The position numbers and the translations under genes were made by a program. Shown piece after piece: positions 1 through 7,433 of a stretch of DNA of 13,453 nt. The stretch spans positions 1 through 13,453 of the forward strand of contig JAGHSR010000159.1 in assembly GCA_018065765.1 (NCBI GenBank), written 5' to 3'. The notes under the pieces are model-generated. The model saw nothing but the letters and a program-made list of their open reading frames with translations, was not told the origin of the DNA and did not search any database. Numbering within the stretch: the first letter of the stretch is position 1; each line of letters starts with the position of its first letter. This stretch comes from Candidatus Colicola coprequi. Lineage in GTDB: Bacteria; Bacteroidota; Bacteroidia; Bacteroidales; Paludibacteraceae.

Positions 1-54
1 ACATAGGATGCGGTAAATCTGTTGCAACATCTCTTCCTTGCGTTGACGAATAGC
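1..54 (-). pseudogene. Downstream continuation of the interrupted peptidase gene
   Basis: Reading past the TAG at 57-55 in the same frame gives 18 further sense codons, AIRQRKEEMLQQIYRILC, up to the window edge. The pattern of charged residues followed by EEM-L--IYRIL matches what bleomycin hydrolase-like proteins show at this point, just after the segment LKEFALEIRD. Reading-frame homology on both sides of the stop means the gene was whole recently: the TAG is one substitution away from CAG, AAG or GAG. It may be a real nonsense mutation, a sequencing or assembly error, or a site of readthrough. The rest of the gene lies outside the window, so further damage cannot be judged. Confidence 0.65.
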
Positions 55-690
55 CTAGTCGGAGGCTTTGCTGTCACGAATCTCGAGTGCAAACTCTTTG
101 AGTTTGGTCTGAATAATAGGTCTATACTGTGCGGTGTTTTCAGCTATCAATCGCTCCTGCATGCAGGAGTTGGGTACTAAGCCGTACTTGGCTACTAAGT
201 CCGTGACACCGGTCCAACCGCCCCCGTCACCGATGGGGTTGTGCATCAGATAGTCCACTTCACGACTGTCAGCAGGCAACTTGCGGGTAGAGATGATGTT
301 CTCGAGGAAGAAATTACTTTTTTCCAACTGATCGTAGAAGAACAGATATGTCTCGCTCAGTTCCAGTTCCTTGATATCGTGATGGCGCATGATGTCGGCT
401 CTGATGATGTTCAGTCCGCAGAACAACCAGCAACGACCGGATTTCTTCTGATTGGTAATCCCTTGTTGTGGAACACGATAAGTGAAGTGGTGATCCACAG
501 GCAAGAGATTGGCCTGATTGACAATCAAGTTGTTGATAGGCGTTTGCCCCAGTGCGTTTTCAATGGCGCGGTCATGGGCGTTGCCTTGATAGGAGGCTTG
601 CAATTGGTTAAGCAGCTCAGGCGTAATGGTTTGAGCAGAGAGGAAACCTGCTACCCAAAGGATGCATATGGTTGCGATATGTTTTTTCAT
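55..690 (-). CDS. pepC: C1-family aminopeptidase C / bleomycin hydrolase-like protease, interrupted by an in-frame TAG
   Basis: This is the N-terminal half of a papain-fold aminopeptidase of the bleomycin hydrolase (C1B) type, normally roughly 400-450 residues, which trims peptides from the N-terminus. Residues 1-20 (MKKH... to FLSAQ) look like a signal peptide, so the product is probably exported. The active-site segment is at residues 80-94: Gln81 matches the oxyanion-hole Gln and Cys87 in SGRCWLF matches the nucleophile. A second Cys (91) sits where relatives I know usually have a small residue. The frame ends at TAG (57-55), yet family-like sequence resumes directly after it. The 211-residue product would lack the catalytic His and Asn, which lie near the C-terminus in this family, so it should be inactive. 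It is the last visible gene of the pheT operon, 24 bases after the permease stop. The start is the only Met preceding a signal peptide; no Shine-Dalgarno is seen. Confidence 0.8.
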   Translation of the reverse strand: MKKHIATICILWVAGFLSAQTITPELLNQLQASYQGNAHDRAIENALGQTPINNLIVNQANLLPVDHHFTYRVPQQGITNQKKSGRCWLFCGLNIIRADIMRHHDIKELELSETYLFFYDQLEKSNFFLENIISTRKLPADSREVDYLMHNPIGDGGGWTGVTDLVAKYGLVPNSCMQERLIAENTAQYRPIIQTKLKEFALEIRDSKASD

Positions 691-714
691 GGCAGTTGCG
701 TGTGTTGTGGTTGA

Positions 715-1992
715 TTAGTTAGTCTTGGTTGTTTTGGGGAAGAAAATCCAGAATAGGATGCCGATAGCCAGTGCAAAGCCTGCAAAGATGTACCAACTGG
801 TTTGCCAGCCTGCCCATTGCTGCATGATAGTGGCTCCATTGGCAGCAGGTGTATTGACAAAACGATTGACAATAGCCTGTGCAGCCAGCGTGCCAATCGT
901 GGAACCAAAACCGTTGGTCATCATGACAAACAGTCCTTGGGCCGAAGAGCGCATTTCCGGTTGGGTCTCTTGATCGACAAACAGGGCTCCGGAGATATTG
1001 AAGAAGTCAAAGGCAAAACCATACACAATGCAACTGAGCACGAATAGCAGTACGCCCGGGAAGCCCGGATTGCCCAGTCCGAAAAATCCGAAACGCATAA
1101 CCCATGCGAAGAAAGCCATCAACATGACGTTCTTGATACCAAAGCGTTTGAGGAAGAACGGAATGAGCAATATGCAGAGTGCTTCGCAGATTTGTGATAT
1201 GGAAATCAGTATGCCGGAGTGTTTAACACCGAAAGTGTTGACCCAATCCGGGAAATTGGCAAAGAAACCCAAGAAGGGGTTAGCAAAGCCGTTGGTGACT
1301 TGCAGGCACATGCCTAACATGATGCAGAAGAAAAAGAACAGCGCCAAACGTTTCTGTTTGAACAGCGAGAAGGCGCGCAAACCAAGTGCATCAATGAGAG
1401 ACTTACTCTCAGCGTCCTTGTTGGTTTCGCACTGAGGCAAGGTCAGTGAGTAGATAGCCAATACGATGCTAAGTCCACCGCTGATGACGAACTGCCCGGG
1501 GGTATCCATTTGTCCGAGCAAATCCACCAGCCACATGGTAACGATGAAACCAACGGTACCGAAAACGCGGATAGGTGGGAAAGCCTTGACGGTGTCCATG
1601 TTGGCTTTGATGAGGGCATGGAAGGCTACTGAGTTGGTCAAACCGAGCGTTGGCATAAAGAACGCTACGGATAAGGTGTAGAGGGTGAACAGGGTGGGGA
1701 AGGCTACAGCATCACCGGCAGTGAACGCATAGACACCGGCGCTACCCATAAACAAACCTGCCATCAGGTGGCAGAGACTGAGAGTCTTTTGTGCAGGAAT
1801 CCATCGGTCAGCCACGATGCCCATCAGAGCGGGCATAAATAGGGACACAATACCCTGCATGGAGTAGAACCAACCGATACTGGATGCAAAACCATGCGAA
1901 CCGAGGTATCGCCCCATAGAAGTTAAATACGCTCCCCAGACAGCAAACTCCAGGAAGTTCATGATGATTAGCCTAAGTTTTAAGTTTTTCAT
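715..1992 (-). CDS. NupG/XapB-type nucleoside:H+ symporter (MFS)
   Basis: A 425-residue inner-membrane transporter of the nucleoside:H+ symporter family within the major facilitator superfamily (E. coli NupG is 418 residues). It is expected to import nucleosides using the proton gradient. The N-terminus (LRLIIMNFLEFAVWGAYLTS) and the later motif FFNISGALFVDQE are characteristic of this family. The protein is hydrophobic throughout, with about 12 likely membrane helices. A central polar loop around residues 190-212 (CETNKDAESKS) separates the two six-helix halves, and the tail is basic (FPKTTKTN). The start ATG at 1992 places the first helix correctly. It lies 35 bases after prfC and 24 bases before the peptidase gene on the same strand, so it is probably in the pheT operon. 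Substrate preference cannot be read from the sequence. Confidence 0.88.
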   Translation of the reverse strand: MKNLKLRLIIMNFLEFAVWGAYLTSMGRYLGSHGFASSIGWFYSMQGIVSLFMPALMGIVADRWIPAQKTLSLCHLMAGLFMGSAGVYAFTAGDAVAFPTLFTLYTLSVAFFMPTLGLTNSVAFHALIKANMDTVKAFPPIRVFGTVGFIVTMWLVDLLGQMDTPGQFVISGGLSIVLAIYSLTLPQCETNKDAESKSLIDALGLRAFSLFKQKRLALFFFFCIMLGMCLQVTNGFANPFLGFFANFPDWVNTFGVKHSGILISISQICEALCILLIPFFLKRFGIKNVMLMAFFAWVMRFGFFGLGNPGFPGVLLFVLSCIVYGFAFDFFNISGALFVDQETQPEMRSSAQGLFVMMTNGFGSTIGTLAAQAIVNRFVNTPAANGATIMQQWAGWQTSWYIFAGFALAIGILFWIFFPKTTKTN

Positions 1993-2027
1993 AGGATTTA
2001 TGATGATTTTGTTGTTATCTACGAGGA

Positions 2028-3524
2028 TTAGAACTCTGATGTGAAATGGAAACGGATATGTTTGTAGTCGTTTTGAGCCATGTTGAGTATGTAAGCGGAA
2101 TCAGCCATAAAAACATCGCGTCCCTCCTTGTCAGTAGCCATATACTGCGCCTTGCGCATCTTGAAGGTACGCAGTTCCTCTGCGTCGTCACTCTCAATCC
2201 AGCACGCTTTGTACATCTGCATGTTCTCCCAGCGACACTTGGCATTGTATTCGTGTTCCAAGCGATATTGAATCACTTCAAACTGCAACTGACCCACCGT
2301 GCCGATAATCTTGCGACCATTGAGTTGACTGACAAAGAGTTGGGCTACACCTTCGTCCATGAGTTGGTGAATACCCTTGTCGAGTTGCTTCTGTTTCATG
2401 GGATCAGCGTTCTCAATATACTTGAACATCTCCGGTGAGAAACTGGGTAGTCCCTTGAAGTGAAGCATCTCACCTGCGGTGAGTGTGTCACCAATCTTGA
2501 AATTACCGGTATCGGGCAGACCGACTATATCACCGGCAAAGGCTTCGTCCACTGTTTCTTTTTTCTGCGCCATGAAGCAAGTGGGAGCAGAGAAACGCAT
2601 TTGTTGGTTCTTGCCAACGTGCTTGTAATAGACATTGCGTTCAAATCGTCCGCTGCAAATCTTGAAAAAGGCGATACAGGAACGGTGGTTGGGGTCCATA
2701 TTGGCGTGAATCTTAAAGCAGAATCCCGTGAAAGCTTCTTCCATAGGATCGACCTTGCGCTCCACCGCCTCCACAGGGCGTGGCGATGGTGCGTGCTCCA
2801 CGAAGAAATCCAACAGTTCTTGCACACCGATGGTCTTATAGGCGCTGCCAAAGAAGACCGGTGCCAAGTCGCCAGCTAAATACTCTTCTTCACTGAACTC
2901 GGGATAACAACCTATCAAATCACGTGTATCTTCAGCAATCTCATGGCTATCAATAGTCGTGACGTGGTCGAACTTGATACCCTGACCGTTTGCCCAACTG
3001 AGAGGTGTGACGTGGATTCCGAGTTCCTGCTCCACTTCGTCCATCAAGTCGAAGGGGTCTTTGCCCTCGCGGTCCATCTTGTTCATAAAGACCATGACCG
3101 GTGTTTTGCGCATACGGCACACTTCCATCAGACGACGGGTTTGTGTCTCAACGCCTTTGGCGGAGTCAATCACGATGATAACGGAATCAACAGCGGTTAG
3201 GGTACGAAAGGTATCTTCGGCAAAGTCCTGGTGACCGGGGGTATCGAGGATGTTGATGTGATAAGGAGTACACTTAGACGAGTCACTTCTGACGTAGTCA
3301 AATCCCATGACGGAAGTGGCTACGGATATACCACGTTGTTTCTCGATTTCCATCCAGTCGGACGTGGCGGTTTTCTTGATTTTATTGGACTTGACAGCAC
3401 CTGCCACATGGATGGCACCACCATACAACAGCAGTTTTTCTGTCAGTGTTGTTTTACCGGCATCCGGGTGAGAGATGATGGCAAAAGTGCGTCTGCGCAA
3501 TATTTCGTCAACGTAGTTTGGCAT
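2028..3524 (-). CDS. prfC: Peptide chain release factor 3 (RF3), GTPase
   Basis: RF3 is a translational GTPase that removes RF1 or RF2 from the ribosome after peptide release. The 498-residue product has the G motifs in order: G1 SHPDAGKTT (residues 18-26), G2 region KQRGISV (62-68), G3 DTPGH (94-98) and G4 NKMD (148-151). They are followed by the beta-barrel and RF3-specific C-terminal domains, ending in HIRFHFTSEF. G1 with His-Pro-Asp and the segment KSNKIKKTATSDWMEIEKQR separate RF3 from EF-G. The length is slightly below E. coli RF3 (529) with both ends intact. The start is ATG at 3524; a longer frame would need TTG at 3539. An unusually good Shine-Dalgarno (GAGGAG, 3537-3532) lies 7 bases upstream, inside the last codons of pheT, which overlaps by 17 bases. 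Translational coupling to pheT is likely. Confidence 0.96.
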   Translation of the reverse strand: MPNYVDEILRRRTFAIISHPDAGKTTLTEKLLLYGGAIHVAGAVKSNKIKKTATSDWMEIEKQRGISVATSVMGFDYVRSDSSKCTPYHINILDTPGHQDFAEDTFRTLTAVDSVIIVIDSAKGVETQTRRLMEVCRMRKTPVMVFMNKMDREGKDPFDLMDEVEQELGIHVTPLSWANGQGIKFDHVTTIDSHEIAEDTRDLIGCYPEFSEEEYLAGDLAPVFFGSAYKTIGVQELLDFFVEHAPSPRPVEAVERKVDPMEEAFTGFCFKIHANMDPNHRSCIAFFKICSGRFERNVYYKHVGKNQQMRFSAPTCFMAQKKETVDEAFAGDIVGLPDTGNFKIGDTLTAGEMLHFKGLPSFSPEMFKYIENADPMKQKQLDKGIHQLMDEGVAQLFVSQLNGRKIIGTVGQLQFEVIQYRLEHEYNAKCRWENMQMYKACWIESDDAEELRTFKMRKAQYMATDKEGRDVFMADSAYILNMAQNDYKHIRFHFTSEF

Positions 3525-5988
3525 CGAATTTCTCCTCAAATGTTTTACGTAAACGTTCCATAATGAAATCTATCTGTTTGTCCTTCAGCGTATTCTCAGT
3601 GTCCTGTAGAATGAAACTGAGAGCATACGATTTCTTGCCTGCCTCTAGGTTCTTACCCTCATATACATCGAACAGATAGACGTTCTTGAGCAGTTTCCTT
3701 TCGGTCTCAAAGGCAGCGCGGGCAAGGTCAGCAAACTGAATCTTGTGATCAACGAGCAACGCAAAGTCGCGTTTGACCTCGGGGAACTTGCTCAGGTCGG
3801 AGATCACCGGTTTGTACTGCTTGTTCTGTTTGAGCAGTTCTTTCCAATTGAGGTCGGCATAGTACACAGGATTGTCTATGTCAAACTGCTTGAGCAAGGC
3901 AGAGGCGACAATAGCCATATAGCCTAACACCTTTCCGTTTTGCGCTTTGATGACCAGTCCGTCGCTGAAGCAGTCTGCTATGCCGCAACTCTTGTCTGCC
4001 TGCGCATCAATGGCGGGTTCGAGTGTACATTTATCCACAGCCATGCCCAGACGGGTGAGAACAGTATTGACGAAGGCGTGCAGCTGGTAAAAAGAGGCGG
4101 ATTCGGTCTTGCGTACCCACGATTGCATGGTCTTGTTGCCGGTTAGCCAAAGTGCCAAATGCATCTCTTCGGTATATTGATAGATGGGTTCTTTTGCCTC
4201 CGAGTTGGGAGCGTAATGATAGCAGTTGCCAAACTCGTAGAAACGTAAATCTGCATTCTTGCGGTTGGCGTTGCGTTGAATCGATTCGAGACCGCCAAAG
4301 AGCAGGGTCTGACGCATGACACCGAGGTCCTGGCTGAGCGGGTTCTTGATTTGAACGCACGAATTGAGCCACTCACCCTTGTAATAAGCCACTTTGGTGA
4401 GAGAGTTGTTCAGTATCTCGTTGAATCCCTGCGCAGACAACTGTTCGCTGATGCGTTTTTGCAGAGCCACCGGATTGGGCTTGGGGTTGTAGCTTAGATT
4501 GGAGTTGAGTTTGTCGGGAAACTCAATGTTGTTGTAACCATATATGCGCAACACATCCTCCACGACATCACACTCGCGCTGTACATCTACGCGGTAGCGC
4601 GGCACAGCCAGTGTCCAGATGTTGCCATTGCGGTTAGTGATTTGGATTTCGAGAGCAGTCAGGATGGTTTGCAGGGTGTCGTCTCCGATGTTCTTCCCCA
4701 TGAGTGCATAGGCTCGCTCAATATTAAACTCGACTGCGAATGGTTCAAACTCAGTTTGCCCTTCATCTACAACATCCATAGCAATCTCACCACCTGCAAC
4801 CTCCTGAATGAGCAGGGCGCAACGTTGGAGTACATATAGGGTGTTATTCGGATCGCAACCGCGCTCATAGCGGAACGAGGCATCGGTGCTCAAACCATGG
4901 CGACGAGCCGTTTTGCGAATGCTGACAGGATCGAAGTAGGCAGATTCAAGGAAGACGTTCTTGGTGCTCATCGTCACTCCTGAGTCCTGACCGCCAAAGA
5001 CACCGGCAATACACATGGGTTCGGCAGCATTACAAATCATAAGGTCGGCAGCACTCATTGTGCGCTCAATACCGTCCAGTGTGACAAATTTCTGCCCCTC
5101 GTGTGCGTTCTTGACAATGATTTGTCGTCCTTGAATCTTGTCGGCATCAAAGGCATGCAGTGCCTGCCCCATCTCGTGCAAGACAAAATTGGTGACATCG
5201 ACTATGTTGTTGATAGGGCGAAGACCAATAGTGGTCAAGGCAGTTTTGAGCCAATCGGGTGATTCCTTGACGGTGACACCTGCTATGCTGACGCCCGTAT
5301 AGCGTGGACAGGCAGTCGTGTTGTCTATAGAAACAGCGATAGGCAGAGTGTGGTTCTGCACTCGAAATGACGATACATCGGGACGAGTAAGGGGTACGTT
5401 CTGGCCGTGTGCTTTGTAGTAGGCATACAAGTCACGTGCTACGCCGTAGTGGCTGGCTCCATCGTTGCGATTGGGAGTGATATCAACCTCTATGAGGGTG
5501 TCATTCTCCACATGGAAATACTCTTTGGCGGGTAGCCCAACCGGTGTGTCGGAAGGCAAAACCATGATGCCGTTGTGGTTGGTACCTACACCAATTTCGT
5601 CCTCAGCACAGATCATACCCAACGACTCTTCGCCACGAATCTTGCCGCGCTTGATAGTGAAATGTTCATCTCCCTGATAGAGAACAGTACCGATGGTAGC
5701 TACTATCACTTTCTGCCCGGCTGCTACGTTGGGGGCACCACATACGATTTGGATAGGTTCCTCGCCCGCCTGCACGCGCGTAGTAGTAATATGGAGATGG
5801 TCACTATTGGGGTGGGGAATACAAGTTACCACTTCGCCAACTACGAGACCTTCAAGACCCCCGCGAATGGATTCAATGGTTTCTACTGTACCTACTTCCA
5901 AACCTATGGAAGTCAAGATCTGTGCTACTGTAGGAGCATCATCGGTCAAAGCTATGTAACGTTTGAGCCAATTGTAAGAGATATTCAT
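3508..5988 (-). CDS. pheT: Phenylalanine-tRNA ligase beta subunit
   Basis: The large subunit of the cytoplasmic alpha2-beta2 Phe-tRNA synthetase, which charges tRNA-Phe with phenylalanine; the catalytic alpha subunit PheS is not in this window. The 826-residue product has the full bacterial domain set. An N-terminal EMAP/OB-fold tRNA-binding domain covers about residues 40-155 (GLVVGEVVTCIPHPNSDHLH). The B3/B4 region contains NRNDGASHYGVARDLYAYY and LHEMGQALHAFDADKI. A core carries RRHGLSTDASFRYERG, followed by B5. A C-terminal ferredoxin-like anticodon-binding domain covers about 730-826 (FPEVKRDFALLVD to FEEKFDAKLR). The start is ATG at 5988, where MNISYNWLKRYI matches the usual PheT N-terminus; an upstream extension would begin with TTG inside the promoter -7 box. 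It is the first gene of its operon, behind a leader of about 50 bases containing a palindrome. The stop TGA overlaps prfC. Confidence 0.97.
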   Translation of the reverse strand: MNISYNWLKRYIALTDDAPTVAQILTSIGLEVGTVETIESIRGGLEGLVVGEVVTCIPHPNSDHLHITTTRVQAGEEPIQIVCGAPNVAAGQKVIVATIGTVLYQGDEHFTIKRGKIRGEESLGMICAEDEIGVGTNHNGIMVLPSDTPVGLPAKEYFHVENDTLIEVDITPNRNDGASHYGVARDLYAYYKAHGQNVPLTRPDVSSFRVQNHTLPIAVSIDNTTACPRYTGVSIAGVTVKESPDWLKTALTTIGLRPINNIVDVTNFVLHEMGQALHAFDADKIQGRQIIVKNAHEGQKFVTLDGIERTMSAADLMICNAAEPMCIAGVFGGQDSGVTMSTKNVFLESAYFDPVSIRKTARRHGLSTDASFRYERGCDPNNTLYVLQRCALLIQEVAGGEIAMDVVDEGQTEFEPFAVEFNIERAYALMGKNIGDDTLQTILTALEIQITNRNGNIWTLAVPRYRVDVQRECDVVEDVLRIYGYNNIEFPDKLNSNLSYNPKPNPVALQKRISEQLSAQGFNEILNNSLTKVAYYKGEWLNSCVQIKNPLSQDLGVMRQTLLFGGLESIQRNANRKNADLRFYEFGNCYHYAPNSEAKEPIYQYTEEMHLALWLTGNKTMQSWVRKTESASFYQLHAFVNTVLTRLGMAVDKCTLEPAIDAQADKSCGIADCFSDGLVIKAQNGKVLGYMAIVASALLKQFDIDNPVYYADLNWKELLKQNKQYKPVISDLSKFPEVKRDFALLVDHKIQFADLARAAFETERKLLKNVYLFDVYEGKNLEAGKKSYALSFILQDTENTLKDKQIDFIMERLRKTFEEKFDAKLR
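3531..3537 (-). promoter_or_regulatory. Strong Shine-Dalgarno for prfC inside the pheT tail
   Basis: On the minus strand the bases read GAGGAGA, seven bases before the prfC ATG at 3524. This fixes the prfC start over the upstream TTG. It is the only strong anti-SD complement among the starts I examined here; the other genes have A-rich or undistinguished leaders, as is usual in Bacteroidota. Confidence 0.75.
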
Positions 5989-6017
5989 ATAGTTGTTTTG
6001 GTTGTTAACAATGCAGT

Positions 6018-6032
6018 TGAGTCTTAGACTCA
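6018..6032. promoter_or_regulatory. 15-base palindrome in the pheT leader
   Basis: TGAGTCT-T-AGACTCA is a perfect inverted repeat with 7-base arms around one central base. It lies 11 bases downstream of the pheT -7 box, so it should begin about 5 bases into the pheT transcript, some 30 bases before the start codon. As DNA it could be an operator. As RNA it could form a six-base-pair hairpin with a three-base loop (UGAGUC-UAA-GACUCA) near the 5' end. Its function is inferred from position only. Confidence 0.5.
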
Positions 6033-6042
6033 CAATAACTCG

Positions 6043-6074
6043 CAAAGATACTGCTTTTTTTTGATATGAACAAA
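6043..6074 (-). promoter_or_regulatory. Bacteroidota-type promoter for pheT
   Basis: On the minus strand, -33 box TTTG (6074-6071), a 20-base spacer and -7 box TATCTTTG (6050-6043) match the Bacteroides primary sigma consensus TTTG-N19-21-TAnnTTTG. The spacer includes a run of eight T's on the plus strand (6055-6062). Transcription should start near 6036-6038, giving a pheT leader of about 48-50 bases. Confidence 0.82.
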
Positions 6075-6078
6075 AAAA

Positions 6079-6110
6079 TTTGCGTAATTGATAAAAATAC
6101 GCTATCTTTG
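6079..6110 (+). promoter_or_regulatory. Bacteroidota-type promoter for folC
   Basis: -33 box TTTG (6079-6082), a 20-base spacer and -7 box TATCTTTG (6103-6110) match the Bacteroides consensus. Both boxes and the spacer length are identical to the divergent pheT promoter, and the two -33 boxes stand back to back, separated by only four A's (CAAA-AAAA-TTTG). With a start about 4-7 bases after the -7 box, the transcript would begin only a few bases before the folC ATG at 6120. Confidence 0.82.
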
Positions 6111-6119
6111 CATTCCGTT

Positions 6120-7433
6120 ATGAATTACGAAGAGACGTTACATTATCTATACAACGCATGTCCGGCATTTCATCAAATAGGAGCCGGAGCGTACAAGCCC
6201 GGGTTGGACAACACTTGGGCTTTGATGCAGTATTTAAACAATCCGCATATGGCTTTTCCTGCTGTGCATATAGCGGGCACCAATGGCAAAGGGTCGGTAT
6301 CGCACATGATAGCCGCCTCGCTGCAATCAATGGGACTGAAAGTAGGCCTGTACACATCGCCTCATCTGGTAGATTATCGGGAGCGCATTCGCATCAACGG
6401 ACAGATGATCAGTCGGGATTATGTGGTGCAGTTCGTGGACAAACACAAGGCATTTTTGGAGAATGTCAAGCCGTCTTTTTTTGAAATCACAATGGCTCTT
6501 GCGTTTGACTATTTTGCGTGTGAGAAGGTAGATATTGCCGTGATAGAAGTAGGACTTGGTGGCCGATTGGATGCTACCAATGTGATAACACCTCTATTGA
6601 GCGTGATAACCAATATCGGACTGGACCATACGGAGTTTTTAGGCAATACATTGGCGCAGATTGCAGGCGAAAAAGCCGGAATAATAAAACCCCAAGTCCC
6701 TTGTGTGATAGGTGAGACCGATGTGGAGACAATGCCTGTTTTTATGAACAAAGCCGATAAATGCGGCTTGTTGGGTAACGGACTTGAGACGAGCGATTGT
6801 CGATTGTATTTTGCAGACCAATGCTGCTATTTGGCAAAAGAAAGAATGCGGATTGCAGCGGATTGTGAGTTAAAAGGGATATATCAGCAGAAAAATTGCC
6901 AAACCGCTTTTGTAGCGTTGCGGGCACTATATCCCATATTGGTGCGTGAAGGTATTGTTGCTCAGCAGGTTGGTTTCAGTGAGGCAGTAAGCAAAGGCTT
7001 CCGCCAAGTGAATAAGTTGACAGGTCTGCGTGGACGATGGGAGACATTGGCAACAAATCCGACGGTTATTTGTGATACAGGGCATAATTCGCATGGTATC
7101 AAGTATGTGGTGGAGCAGTTGCAGAATGAAAAATGCAAAATGCAAAATGCAAAGTTGCGGATTGTGTTCGGCATGGTGAATGACAAAGATGTGGATGTGG
7201 TGCTGAAGCTGTTACCGACGGATGCTGTTTACTATTTCACACAGGCGAAAACGTCCCGTGCTATTCCGGCTGCTGAACTGCAATCCATGGCGTCTTGGCT
7301 GACAGGTAAGGCATATTTATCTGTCAAAGAGGCAGTACAGAGTGCCCAAAAAGATGCCACCCAAGAAGATATAATCTTCATAGGTGGCAGCAATTATGTT
7401 GTTGGAGAAGCGTTGCCGTTTTTTCCTTTGTAG
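6120..7433 (+). CDS. folC: Bifunctional folylpolyglutamate synthase / dihydrofolate synthase
   Basis: A cytoplasmic Mur-ligase-type enzyme that adds glutamate to dihydropteroate and folates using ATP. The 437-residue product has the P-loop AGTNGKGS (residues 52-59), the segment LYTSPHLVDYRERI (78-90), EVGLGGRLDATN (143-154), LDHTEFLGNTLAQIAGEKAGIIKP (168-191) and the C-terminal-domain motif DTGHNSHG (319-326). Length and motif order are normal for FolC. The start is ATG at 6120, giving MNYEETLHYLYN, the expected N-terminus; the longer frame from 6066 runs through the promoter and is rejected. The promoter leaves almost no 5' untranslated sequence. A 7-base tandem repeat at 7130-7150 encodes the odd, Cys/Lys/Asn-rich segment NEKCKMQNAK (336-345) at a loop just before LRIVFGMVNDKD. 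It stands alone on the plus strand, ends with TAG, and converges on trxB with a 32-base gap. Confidence 0.96.
   Translation: MNYEETLHYLYNACPAFHQIGAGAYKPGLDNTWALMQYLNNPHMAFPAVHIAGTNGKGSVSHMIAASLQSMGLKVGLYTSPHLVDYRERIRINGQMISRDYVVQFVDKHKAFLENVKPSFFEITMALAFDYFACEKVDIAVIEVGLGGRLDATNVITPLLSVITNIGLDHTEFLGNTLAQIAGEKAGIIKPQVPCVIGETDVETMPVFMNKADKCGLLGNGLETSDCRLYFADQCCYLAKERMRIAADCELKGIYQQKNCQTAFVALRALYPILVREGIVAQQVGFSEAVSKGFRQVNKLTGLRGRWETLATNPTVICDTGHNSHGIKYVVEQLQNEKCKMQNAKLRIVFGMVNDKDVDVVLKLLPTDAVYYFTQAKTSRAIPAAELQSMASWLTGKAYLSVKEAVQSAQKDATQEDIIFIGGSNYVVGEALPFFPL
7130..7150 (+). repeat. Heptanucleotide tandem repeat (AAAATGC x3) inside folC
   Basis: Three perfect copies of AAAATGC lie end to end, followed by a partial fourth (AAAG), within the folC reading frame. 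Three 7-base units equal 21 bases, so the present copy number keeps the frame, whereas gain or loss of one unit would shift it. The encoded peptide falls at a probable surface loop between DTGHNSHG-KYVVEQL and LRIVFGM. Confidence 0.85.

Noticed and set aside
55..57. Genome-wide reassignment of UAG to an amino acid
   Set aside because: folC, trxB and the lolA-like gene end with TAG at the expected protein ends, so UAG works as a normal stop here.
5575..6027. 150-codon open frame on the plus strand opposite the pheT start
   Set aside because: It is antisense to conserved PheT tRNA-binding domain sequence and resembles no family I recognise.
5989..6045. Longer PheT starting upstream of 5988
   Set aside because: The extension would start with TTG inside the promoter -7 box and before the predicted transcription start; MNISYNWLKRYI is the normal PheT N-terminus.
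6066..6119. Longer FolC starting at ATG 6066
   Set aside because: These 18 codons cover the promoter boxes and encode nothing FolC-like; the family N-terminus starts at 6120.
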